A stretch of DNA of 64,000 nt from Megaleporinus macrocephalus (lineage: Eukaryota; Chordata; Actinopteri; Characiformes; Anostomidae), in the NCBI GenBank assembly GCA_021613375.1, contig CM038716.1, positions 11,944,774 through 12,008,773 of the forward strand, in the 5' to 3' direction. Position 1 is the stretch's first letter; each line of letters opens with the position of its first letter. Positions 44,719 through 60,474 of this stretch are shown here, piece by piece. Both the position numbers and the translations under genes were made by a program. The notes below the pieces were generated by a model, which was not told the origin of the DNA, did no database searches, and saw only the letters and a list, made by a program, of their open reading frames with translations.

Positions 44719-45213
44719 CCATCCATATATCCATATATCCATCCATCCATCCATATATCCATCCATCCATCCATATATCCATACATCCATCCATATATCC
44801 ATATATCCATCCATCCATCCATATATCCATCCATCCATCCATATATCCATGCATCCATCCATATATCCATCCATCCATATATCCATCCATCCATATATCC
44901 ATCCATCTATCCATATATCCATCCATCCATCCATCCATATATCCATACATCCATCCATATATCCATACATCCATCCATCCATCCATATATCCATCCATCC
45001 ATCCATCCATATATCCATACATCCATCCATATATCCATCCATCCATCCATATATCCATACATCCATCCATATATCCACACATCCATCCATACATCCATCC
45101 ATATATCCATCCATCCATCCATATATCCATCCATCCATCCATCCATCCATCCCTATATTTATCCATCCATCCATCCATCCATCCACCCATCCATATATCC
45201 ATCCATCCATATA
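44719..45213. repeat. (ATCC)n microsatellite with ATATATCC interruptions
   Basis: CCAT tetranucleotides with ATATAT inserted every 8-20 bases in a semi-regular way. Both strands give Ile/His/Pro/Ser or Met/Asp/Gly/Trp frames, which are artefacts. Confidence 0.97.
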
Positions 45214-45312
45214 TCCATTATGTTCCAGCTAGTCGGGGTCACGGGGCGTCATCGGGCGAACACCATGTACAACATGAACAGTTCACCAGTCCATCACAGG
45301 GCCAACACACAC
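45214..45312 (+). mobile_element. Fragment of a common teleost repeat downstream of (ATCC)n
   Basis: TTCCAGCTAGTCGGGGTCAC, GTCATCGGGCG, GTTCACCAGTCCATCACAGG and GCCAACACACACTCATA follow the order of a widespread fish repeat that often has an ATCC tail. The middle is shortened. Confidence 0.6.
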
Positions 45313-45855
45313 TCATATAGATAGCAGAGTGTTATGAGCAGTATTGTGAGAAGGTTCTAGATAGCAGAGTGTGAATAGGAATGGTAGTGAAAGCAAATAT
45401 CTAGATAGCAGAGTGTTATGAGCAGTATTGTGAGCAGGTTCTATATAGCTGAGCGTGAATCTGTAGTAGTGTAAGAAGGTTCTAGATACCTGAGTGTTAT
45501 GAGCAGTATTGTGAGCAGGTTCTAGATAGCCGAGTGTGAATGAGTGGTAGTGAAAGCAAGGTTCTAGATAGCCGAGTGTTATTATTATAAGCAGTGTTGT
45601 GAGCAGGTTCTAGATAGCTGAGTGTGACTGAGTGGTAGTGTAAGCTGGTTCTAGATAGCCAAGTGTTATCATAAGCAGTATTGTGAACAGGTTCTATATA
45701 GCTGAGTGTGAATTAGTGGTAGTTTAAAAAGTTTGTAAATAGCTGAGTGTGAATGTGAGTGGTATTGTGAGCAGGTCCTATATAGCTGAGTGTGAATCAG
45801 TGGTAGTGTAAGAAGGTTCTAGATAGCTGTGAATATTAGTGGTATTTTGACCAGA
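45313..45855. repeat. 41-bp minisatellite (right block), ~13 copies
   Basis: Same unit as 43165-44322 (GTTCTAGATAGC.GAGTGT), with a GTTATGAGCAGTATTGTGAG variant that is absent from the left block. Confidence 0.93.
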
Positions 45856-45865
45856 TAACTTCGGT

Positions 45866-46985
45866 TCTGTTAGGTCTAGGCCTCTGATAGGTCTATTGTG
45901 TTGATTGGTCTATAACAGGTCTATGGTAATAAAAGACTATGAGCTAACTGGTCTATGTTATAAACAAGTCTAACTAACAGGCCGACATGTTAATAGCACT
46001 AACAGGTCTATGGTAATAAAAGACTATGAGCTAACTGGTCTATGTTATAAACAAGTCTAACTAACAGGCCGACATGTTAATAGCACTAACAGGTCTATGG
46101 TAATAAAAGACTATGAGCTAACTGGTCTATGTTATAAACAAGTCTAACTAACAGTCCGACATGTTAATAGCACTAACAGGTCTATGGTAATAAAAGACTA
46201 TGAGCTAACTGGTCTATGTTATAAACAAGTCTAACTAACAGGCCGACATGTTAATAGCGCTAACAGGTCTATGGTAATAAAAGACTATGAGCTAACTGGT
46301 CTATGTTATAAACAGGTCTAACTAACAGTCCGACATGTTAATAGCACTAACAGGTCTATGGTAATAAAAGACTATGAGCTAACTGGTCTATGTTATAAAC
46401 AAGTCTAACTAACAGTCCGACATGTTAATAGCACTAACAGGTCTATGGTAATAAAAGACTATGAGCTAACTGGTCTATGTTATAAACAAGTCTAACTAAC
46501 AGGCCGACATGTTAATAGCACTAACAGGTCTATGGTAATAAAAGACTATGAGCTAACTGGTCTATGTTATAAACAAGTCTAACTAACAGGCCGACATGTT
46601 AATAGCGCTAACAGGTCTATGGTAATAAAAGACTATGAGCTAACTGGTCTATGTTATAAACAAGTCTAACTAACAGGCCGACATGTTAATAGCGCTAACA
46701 GGTCTATGGTAATAAAAGACTATGAGCTAACTGGCGTATCGTAAAAACAGGTCTAACTAACAGGCCGACATGTTAATAGCGCTAGCAGGTCTATGGTAAT
46801 AAAAGACTATGAGCTAACTGGTCTATGTTATAAACAGGTCTATTAGGCCAACATGTTAATAGCGCTAGCAGGTCTATGGTAATAAAAGGCGATGAGCTAA
46901 CTGGTCTATGGTATAAACAGGTCTAATAGGCCGACATGTTAATAGCGCCAGCAGGTCTATGGCGCCAATGGAGCTGTAGCAGAAC
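45866..46985. repeat. 87-bp minisatellite, ~12 copies
   Basis: Unit AACAGGTCTATGGTAATAAA, AGACTATGAGCTAACTGGTC, TATGTTATAAACAAGTCTAA, CTAACAGGCCGACATGTTAA, TAGCACT (87 bp). Nine central copies differ at only a few sites (GGCC/GTCC, CACT/CGCT); the last three and first partial copy are more diverged, the usual edge effect. Confidence 0.96.
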
Positions 46986-47384
46986 TTGTTTACGGTGCTA
47001 ATGGGTCTATAGCACTAACAAGTCTATGGTGCTAAGTGGGCTATTGCACTAGTGCCTGCTCTAAATTCACTCTTTGTTGGACGTGCAGATCAGCCGACCA
47101 TCATCATCATCATCATCATCATACACAAATGGTGAAATGGTATTCTATGTATTTCTAGTATATCTTTAACGGCCCCATCTTTATAGAGCGTAAACCTATA
47201 ATCACAAAGTGACCTAAGGAAACATCTGGCTAATCCAAGTGGCCAGTTGATGGTCGGCATCACCGCACGCTAATCTCAGAGGCCAGTCTAGCTGGAGGCT
47301 CAGCAGCTCTGGGATCAGATGGACGGCCAGCTGTTCGGCAGCGGAAGCAGATGGAGAAGGCAGCTGGTGCTGATCTGGGATCAG

Positions 47385-47426
<42 letters not shown>

Positions 47427-47629
47427 TCTATCGCTTCACTGGTAGTTTATACGAAGGCGCTGAGCGAGTGCTTGGATCTGGAAGCTTCTCTAGAAGATCC
47501 ATTGTTTCTCTGAGGTTCACGCATGTGTTTGTCATCCTAATGGTTTCTGTATGGGAGGATATTACATGGATGCGTGAACACAGCTTCCCTTCAAAGCCTC
47601 TAAATAATTTAATCTCAATACACTGACTG
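46986..47629. other. Single-copy sequence with (CAT)n and (GA)n
   Basis: Decayed relatives of the 87-bp unit continue to about 47060. (CAT)n at 47098-47122 and (GA)n at 47390-47423. No gene recognised. Confidence 0.45.
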
Positions 47630-50640
<3,011 letters not shown>

Positions 50641-50734
50641 TGTTGTCTATGTGGTATTCATTAAAGCTGCCCTGCACCTGCTACGAGCTCTGCATAAAGG
50701 ATGCTTTCTATCCCCCTTAACACACATCGCTACA

Positions 50735-50742
50735 GTGGAACG

Positions 50743-50773
<31 letters not shown>

Positions 50774-50815
50774 GAGAGAGATAGACACAGAGAGAGGGAG
50801 AGAGAGAGAGAGTCA
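50735..50815. repeat. (GA)n purine tract, opposite in sense to the preceding domain
   Basis: GAGAGA repeats on + about 95 bp after the end of the CT domain; it could base-pair with it. Confidence 0.95.
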
Positions 50816-51369
50816 CATGGAGAAAAGGAGGACAGAACATAGTCTTTCTGGACCGAATCCCAGTTCATTACCTGAAATTTCTCTCTACTGAGTTTTCATA
50901 ATGTAGTGGTGAATATGTGCGTGAGGGATTCTGGGATAGAGAGCAGCGGGAACTTCACTCCATTCAGGCAAAGGCAACATCTGACAAGCTACTAATTACT
51001 TTGAGTCACTTCCAAAAAAAAAGAAAAAGGTCCGTTATTGAAGCTAATCGCTCTTCGATTAACCCTGAACGGTAATTAGGACGTTTAAACCAAGGCTTTA
51101 TATTAAACTACATAACAAAAGTAAAAACGTGGCGTGGTTGGGCATTAAATTATCACCTCATTCAGATTAATATGGGAATGAAGTCACAGTGCACTGTTAA
51201 AGCTTATAATCTTGAGATTTATCCTTTATTACTCTGAGAAATGACTCATCTGCAGCATAAACACTGAACAAGCTAACGCTAGCTAATCTATAAGATACAG
51301 GTTCATACGCGACTCAGTTGTGTCTTTAATAGGAAACTGCATTGTAGCCTCAGTTACTCAGTAATTCAT
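50816..51369. other. Single-copy sequence
   Basis: No gene or tandem repeat; poly-A at about 51015-51024. Confidence 0.4.
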
Positions 51370-51874
51370 ACACAGTTACTGCAACTATTTAACTACTGTA
51401 ACCAAGTAACTAGTACAACTGTGTAACTACTGCAACTGTGTAACTAGTACAACTATGCAACTACTGCAACTATGTAACTACTGCAACTATGTAATTAATC
51501 CAACTATTTAACTACTCCAACTGTGTAACTAGCTATGTAACTACTGCATCTATGTAACTACTACAACTATGTACCTACTGCAGCTTTGTAACCAGTACAG
51601 CTATATAACCAGTACAGCTATGTAACTAGTACAGCTATGTAACTAGTACAGCTCTGTAACCAGCACAGCTATATAACTAGTACAGCTATGTAACTAGTAC
51701 AACTATGCAGCTATGCAACTACTGCAACTATGCAATTACTGCAACTATGTAACTACTGCAACTATGTACCTACTGCAGCTTTGTAACCAGTACAGCTTTG
51801 TAACCAGTACAGCTATGTAACTAGTACAGCTATGTAACTAGTACAACTATGCAGCTATGCAATTACAGCAACAA
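51370..51874. repeat. 17-bp minisatellite, left block, ~30 copies
   Basis: Unit AACTATGTAACTACTGC with GTAACTAGTACAGCTAT and CAGCTTTGTAACCAGTA variants. Confidence 0.94.
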
Positions 51875-52121
51875 TGTAGCTACTACAATGTAACTAGCAC
51901 TAGTAATGTAGCCACGGTAACAGGTGGATTAAAGCAGTACAGCTTATGTAGTCACACGTGTATATCAATGTATTTTTGTCTTATGTATTTATTTATGAGT
52001 ATCTTGATAGTAACATCTTTTAATGGAATTTCACATTAGAGTGTAAACAGACTGGAACAGCAGTTTCCTTTCAGGAAATAACTTGTAGACAGTATTTATA
52101 CTAGAAATGCCAAAAGTGATG
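51875..52121. repeat. Duplicated non-array flank, copy 1
   Basis: Runs from GTAGCTACTACAATGTAACT to GAAATGCCAAAAGTGATG and recurs at 53338-53584 (offset 1463 bp) with only a handful of differences. Confidence 0.93.
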
Positions 52122-53337
52122 CAATTACTGCAACTATGTAACTACTACAACTATGTACCTACTGCAGCTTTGTAACCAGTACAGCTATGTAACTAGTACA
52201 GCTATGTAACTAGTACAGCTATGTAACTAGTACAACTATGCAGCTATGCAATTACTGTAACTATGTAACTACTACAACTATGTAACTACTGCAGCTTTGT
52301 AACCAGTACAGCTATGTAACCAGTACAGCTATGTAACTAGTACAACTATGCAGCTATGCAATTACTGTAACTATGTAACTACTGCAACTATGTAACTACT
52401 TCAACTATGTAACTACTACACCCATGTAACTACTGCAGCTTTGTAACCAGTACAGCTATGTAACTAATACAACTATGCAGCTATGCAACTACTGCAACTA
52501 TGCAATTACTGCAACTATGTAACTACTGCAACTATGTAACTACTACACCCATGTAACTACTGCAGCTTTGTAACCAGTACAACTATGTAACTAATACAAC
52601 TATGCAGCTATGCAACTACTGCAACTATGCAATTACTGCAACTATGTAACTACTGCAACTATGTAACTACTACAACTATGTAACTACTGCAGCTTTGTAA
52701 CCAGTACAGCTATGTAACTAGTACAACTATGCAGCTATGCAACTACTGCAACTATGCAATTACTGCAACTATGTAACTACTGCAACTATGTAACTACTAC
52801 AACCATGTAACGACTGCAGCTTTGTAACCAGTACAGCTATGTAACTAATACAACTATGCAACTACTGCAACTATGCAATTACTGCAACTATGTAACTACT
52901 GCAACTATGTAACTACTGCAACCATGTAACTACTGCAGCTTTGTAACCAGTGCAGCTATGTAACTAGTACAACTATGCAGCTATGCAACTACTGCAACTA
53001 TGCAATTACTGCAACTATGTAACCACTGCAACTATGTAACTAGTACAACTATGTAACTACTACAACCATGTAACTACTGCAACTATGTAACTTGTACAAC
53101 TATGTACCTACTGCAACCAAGTAACGGATGCAACTATGTATCTACTGCAACCAAGTAACTGATGCAACTATGTAACTAGTACAACTATGTAACTACTGCA
53201 ACTATGTAACTAGTACAACTATGTAACTACTGCAACTATGTAACTAGTACAGCAGTGTACCTACTGCAACCAACTGATGCAACTATGTGACTACTGCAAC
53301 CAAGTAACTGATGCAACTATGTACCTACTATAACAAT
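52122..53337. repeat. 17-bp minisatellite, right block, ~71 copies
   Basis: Same unit as the left block, arranged in ~120-140-bp higher-order groups containing CAGCTTTGTAACCAGTACAG, CAACTATGCAGCTATGCAAC and CAACTATGCAATTACTGC. Confidence 0.94.
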
Positions 53338-53584
53338 GTAGCTACTACAATGTAACTAGCACTAGTAATGTAACCACGGTAACAGGTGGATTACAGCAGT
53401 ACAGCTTATGTAGTCACACGTGTATATCATTGTATTTTTGTCTTATGTATTTATTTATGAGTATCTTGATAGTAGCATGTTTTAATGGAATTTCACATTA
53501 GAGTGTAAACAGACTGGAACAGCAGTTTCCTTTCAGGAAATAACTTGTAGACAGTATTTACACTAGAAATGCCAAAAGTGATGT
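53338..53584. repeat. Duplicated non-array flank, copy 2
   Basis: Second copy of 51875-52121; here it continues into single-copy DNA instead of the array, so it is probably the original edge. Confidence 0.93.
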
Positions 53585-54386
53585 ACAAATGCAGTTACAT
53601 CCACGTTATTACCAGTTTACCATCGCATGCTGGTTTTGCTGGTGAGCCGTCATGCTGGTTGTTGGAGCAGGGCTGTCTCGGTTTGAAAGCTGAGTTAAAG
53701 TCATTGCGTCCTCTATTAGAAACGAGCTCCAGTAAAAGTTTCAATTGCTGTAATTTAATTGCCCTGAAGAGAAACTGTCCTGCAGAAAACCGCACTCACG
53801 GAAGCGGCGCTCATTTGCTGACTGCATAAAAAGAAGGCAATCTGCATCGTCCTCATCATCAGAGCACATGATTACAGTACACCAGCAGCATGGCGGAGCT
53901 CTCATGCTGAACGGATTTAGGCCAAATTAAGCGGAGTTTGCATGCTTCTGTGCCCGTAATGAGATTTAAACACAGATTAACATGTATCTCAGGCAGGCCT
54001 ATATTCACCATGGGTCTCATAAAAAAATCATAAAAGAACTCTTGTTCTGGAACGCCGTACACGGCACAATAGAGCTGCGGCCCGGCTCGTGCACACGCAA
54101 AGATATTGCGCTACCTCTTGCCTGATGCCCTAAGAAGATGAAAAATACATCAGGCTGTAGGGAATTAAACGCTGCAGATCAAAAAAAAAAAAGAACAGGG
54201 CTGCAGTGCCGTGGGGCAGTAAACACCAGCAACAAGGCCCAAACAACTGAGCCGGAACAAAGCGACGAGGAGCGGAGCCGGAGACTCGCCGGAGAGAGGG
54301 AATATGAAAGTATAGCAGTATTCCTAGTATTCCATTGTATTATTAAGAAAACCATGTTGCTGTTTCAGTAGATAAGCAACAACTCC
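53585..54386. other. Single-copy sequence, candidate conserved non-coding
   Basis: 53860-54065 mixes AT-rich and balanced words (CCGTAATGAGATTTAAACAC) without a repeat or a recognised frame. Poly-A at 54180-54192. 53569-53829 plus is open but unrecognised. Confidence 0.4.
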
Positions 54387-57300
54387 TACTACACTAATGA
54401 ATACACTACTATACTTCACCTACTACACTAATGAATACACTACTATACTTCACCTACTACACTAATGAATACACTACTATACTTCACCTACTACACTAAT
54501 GAATACACTACTATACTCTCACCTACTACACTAATGACTACACTACTATACTTCACCTACTACACTAATGAATACACTACTATACTTCACCTACTACACT
54601 AATGATTACACTTCTATACTTCACCTACTACACTAATGAATACACTTCTATACTTCACCTACTACACTACTGATTACACTTCTATACTTCACCTACTACA
54701 CTAATGATTACACTTCTATACTTCACCTACTACACTAATGATTACACTTCTATTCTTCACCTACTACACTAATGAATACACTACTATACTTCACCTACTA
54801 CACTAATGAATACACTTCTATACTTCACCTACTACACTAATGAATACACTTCTATACTCTCACCTACTACACTAATGACTACACTTCTATACTTCACCTA
54901 CTACACTAATGAATACACTACTATACTTCACCTACTACACTAATGAATACACTACTATACTTCACCTACTACACTAATGAATACACTACTATACTTCACC
55001 TACTACACTAATGATTACACTTCTATACTTCACCTACTACACTAATGAATACACTACTATACTTCACCTACTACACTAATGAATACACTTCTATACTCTC
55101 ACCTACTACACTAATGAATACACTTCTATACTCTCACCTATTACACTAATGAATACACTTCTATACTTCACCTACTGCACTAATAAATACACTACTATAC
55201 TTCACCTACTACACTAATGAATACACTTCTATACTCTCACCTACTACACTAATGGATACACTTCTATACTTCACCTACTACACTAATGAATACACTACTA
55301 TACTTCACCTACTACACTAATGAATACACTTCTATACTTCACCTACTACACTAATGAATACACTTCTATACTTCACCTACTACACTAATGAATACACTTC
55401 TATACTCTCACCTACTACACTAATGAATACACTTCTATACTCTCACCTACTACACTAATGAATACACTTCTATACTTCACCTACTACACTAATGAATACA
55501 CTTCTATACTCTCACCTACTACACTAATGACTACACTTCTATACTTCACCTACTACACTAATGAATACACTTCTATACTCTCACCTACTACACTAATAAA
55601 TACACTTCTATACTTCACCTACTACACTAATGATACACTTCTATACTTCACCTACTACACTAATGAATACACTACTATACTTCACCTACTACACTATGAA
55701 TACACTTCTATACTTCACCTACTACACTAATGAATACACTACTATACTTCACCTACTACACTATTAATACACTTCTATAATTCACCAACTACACTAATGG
55801 AATACACTTTCTATACTTCACCTACCTACACTAATGAATACACTTCTATACTTCACCTACTACACTAATAATACACTACTATACTTCACCTACTACACTA
55901 ATGATACACTACTATACTTCACCTACTACACTAATGAATACACTTCTATACTTCACTACTATACTAATAATGCACTACTATACTTCACCTACTACACTAA
56001 TGACTACACTACTATACTTCACCTACTACACTAATAACTACAGCTTCTATACTTCACCTACTACACTAATGAGCTACACTTCTATACTACACCTACTACA
56101 CTAATGAATACACTACTATACTTCACCTACTACACTAATAAATACACTACTATACTTCACCTACTACACTAATGAATACACTTCTATACTTCACCTACTA
56201 CACTAATGAATACACTTCTATACTTCACCTACTACACTAATAATACACTACTATACTTCACCTACTACACTAATGATACACTTCTATACTTCACCTACTA
56301 CACTAATGAATACACTTCTATACTTCACCTACTACACTAATAATGCACTACTATACTTCACCTACTACACTAATGACTACACTTCTATACTTCACCTACT
56401 ACACTAATGAATACACTTCTATACTTCACCTACTACACTAATAATACACTACTATACTTCACCTACTACACTAATGATACACTTCTATACTTCACCTACT
56501 ACACTAATGAATACACTTCTATACTTCACCTACTACACTAATGAATACACTTCTATACTTCACCTACTACACCAATGAATACACTTCTATACTTCACCTA
56601 CTACACTAATAATACACTTCTATACTTCACCTACTACACTAATAATACACTTCTATACTTCACCAACTACACTAATGAATACACTTCTATACTTCACCTA
56701 CTACACTAATAATACACTTCTATACTTCACCTACTACACTAATGAATACACTTCTATACTTCACCTACTACACTAATGAATACACTTCTATACTTCACCA
56801 ACTACACTAATAATACACTTCTATACTTCACCTACTACACTAATAATACACTTCTATACTTCACCTACTACACTAATGAATACACTACTATACTTCACCT
56901 ACTACACTAATAATACACTTCTATACTTCACCTACTACACTAATGAATACACTACTATACTTCACCTACTACACTAATGAATACACTTCTATACTTCACC
57001 TACTACACTAATGAATACACTTCTATACTTCACCTACTACACTAATGAATACACTACTATACTTCACCTACTACACTAATGAATACACTTCTATACTTCA
57101 CCTACTACACTAATGATTACACTTCTATACTTCACCTACTACACTAATGAGTACACTTCTATACTTCACCTACTACACTAATGAATACACTACTATACTT
57201 CACCTACTACACTAATAAATACACTTCTATACTTCACTTACTACACTAATGAATACACTTCTATACTTCACCTACTACACTAATAATACACTTCTATACT

Positions 57301-60300
57301 TCACTACTACACTAATGATTACACTTCTATACTTCACCTACTACACTAATGATTACACTACTATACTTCCACCTACTACACTAATGAATACACTTCTATA
57401 CTTCACCTACTACACTAATGAATACACTTCTATACTTCACCTACTACACTAATGAATACACTTCTATACTTCACCTACTACACTAATAATACACTTCTAT
57501 ACTTCACCTACTACACTAATGATTACACTTCTATACTTCACCTACTACACTAATGAATACACTACTATACTTCACCTACTACACTAATGAATACACTTCT
57601 ATACTCTCACTACTACACTAATGAGTACACTTCTATACTTCACCTACTACACTAATGAATAACATACTATACTTCACCCTACTTCACTAATAAATACACT
57701 TCTATACTTCACTTACTACACTAATGAATACACTTCTATACGTCACCTACTACACTAATAATACACTTCTATACTTCCCTACTACACTAATGATTACACT
57801 TCTTACTTCACTACTACACTAATGATTACACTACTATACTTCACTACTTACACTAATGAATACACTTCTATACTTCACTACTACACTAATGAATACACTT
57901 CTATACTTCACCCTACTGACATAATGAATACACTTCTATACTCTCACTACTACAATAATGAATACACTACTATACTTCACCTACTACACTAATGAATACA
58001 CTTACTATACTTCACCTACTACACTAATGAATACACTTCTATACTTCACCTACTACACTAATGACTACACTACTATACTTCACCTACCTACACTAATGAT
58101 TACACTTCTATACTTCACTACTACACTAATTGAATACACTTTCTATACTTCTCCTACTACACTAATGAATAACTCTCTATACTTCACTTACTACACTAAT
58201 TAATACAACTTCTATACTTCACTTACTACACTAATGAATACACTTCTATACTTCACTACTACACTAATCATTACACTTCTATACTATCTCCTACTACAAC
58301 TAATGATACACTTCTATACTTCACCTACTACACTAATGATTACACTTCTATACTTCACCTACTACACTAATGAATTACACTTCTATACTTCACCTACTAC
58401 ACTAATGAATACACTACTATACTTCACCTACTACACTAATGAATACAACTACTATACTTCACCTACTACACTAATGAATACACTTCTATACTTCACCTAC
58501 TACACTAATGAATACACTTCTATACTTCACCTACTACACTAATAATACACTTCTATACTTCACTTACTACACTAATGAATACACTTCTATACTTCACCTA
58601 CTACACTAATAATACACTTCTATACTTCACTACTACACTAATGATTACACTTCTATACTTCACCTACTACACTAATGATTACACTACTATACTTCACCTA
58701 CTACACTAATGAATACACTTCTATACTTCACTACTACACTAATGAATACACTTCTATACTTCACCTACTACACTAATGAATACACTTCTATACTCTCACC
58801 TACTACACTAATGAATACACTACTATACTTCACCTACTACACTAATGAATACACTACTATACTTCACCTACTACACTAATGAATACACTTCTATACTTCA
58901 CCTACTACACTAATGACTACACTACTATACTTCACCTACTACACTAATGATACACTTCTATACTTCACCTACTACACTAATGACTACACTACTATACTTC
59001 ACCTACTACACTAATGACTACACTTCTATACTTCACCTACTACACTAATAAATACACTTCTATACTTCACTTACTACACTAATGAATACACTTCTATACT
59101 TCACCTACTACACTAATAATACACTTCTATACTTCACTACTACACTAATGATTACACTTCTATACTTCACCTACTACACTAATGATTACACTTCTATACT
59201 TCACCTACTACACTAATGATTACACTTCTATACTTCACCTACTACACTAATGAATACACTACTATACTTCACCTACTACACTAATGAATACACTACTATA
59301 CTTCACCTACTACACTAATGAATACACTTCTATACTTCACCTACTACACTAATGAATACACTTCTATACTTCACCTACTACACTAATGAATACACTACTA
59401 TACTTCACCTACTACACTAATAATACACTACTATACTTCACCTACTACACTAATAAATACACTTCTATACTTCACTTACTACACTAATGAATACACTTCT
59501 ATACTTCACCTACTACACTAATAATACACTTCTATACTTCACTACTACACTAATGATTACACTTCTATACTTCACCTACTACACTAATGATTACACTACT
59601 ATACTTCACCTACTACACTAATGAATACACTTCTATACTTCACTACTACACTAATGAATACACTTCTATACTTCACCTACTACACTAATGAATACACTTC
59701 TATACTTCACCTACTACACTAATGAATACACTACTATACTTCACCTACTACACTAATGAATACACTACTATACTTCACCTACTACACTAATGAATACACT
59801 TCTATACTTCACCTACTACACTAATGACTACACTACTATACTTCACCTACTACACTAATGATACACTTCTATACTTCACCTACTACACTAATGACTACAC
59901 TACTATACTTCACCTACTACACTAATGACTACACTTCTATACTTCACCTACTACACTAATAAATACACTTCTATACTTCACTTACTACACTAATGAATAC
60001 ACTTCTATACTTCACCTACTACACTAATAATACACTTCTATACTTCACTACTACACTAATGATTACACTTCTATACTTCACCTACTACACTAATGATTAC
60101 ACTTCTATACTTCACCTACTACACTAATGATTACACTTCTATACTTCACCTACTACACTAATGAATACACTACTATACTTCACCTACTACACTAATGAAT
60201 ACACTACTATACTTCACCTACTACACTAATGAATACACTTCTATACTTCTGCTACTACACTAATGAATACACTACTATACTTCACCTACTACACTAATGA

Positions 60301-60338
60301 TACACTTCTATACTTCACCTACTACACTAATGACTACC
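54387..60338. repeat. 34-bp satellite-like array, ~175 copies, ~6 kb
   Basis: Unit TACTACACTAATGAATACAC plus TACTATACTTCACC (34 bp), with variants ATTACAC, ACTACAC, AATACAC, CTTCTATAC and ACTCTCACC. Two ~910-bp blocks at 58541-59450 and 59451-60338 are near copies of each other. 57590-58470 and 55750-55990 hold a burst of one-base indels. The 34-bp period cycles frames, so short Thr/Leu/Tyr frames are artefacts. Confidence 0.97.
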
Positions 60339-60474
60339 CTTCAACTGCAGCTCAAAACTATAATCCAATTGGAGCTCAAATATGACCCATCAAGAAGCCC
60401 ATTACAAACTTACAAACATCCCATGCAACCTAGTTTACACCTACACCTAAGCATCAAAGAAGTTTAGCCATGCA
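60339..60474. other. Short single-copy spacer
   Basis: Separates two arrays; no gene. Confidence 0.5.

Noticed and set aside
54387..60338. Centromeric satellite
   Set aside because: A 6-kb array of 34-bp units surrounded by other minisatellites and single-copy DNA is too short and unit too small to call centromeric without further evidence.
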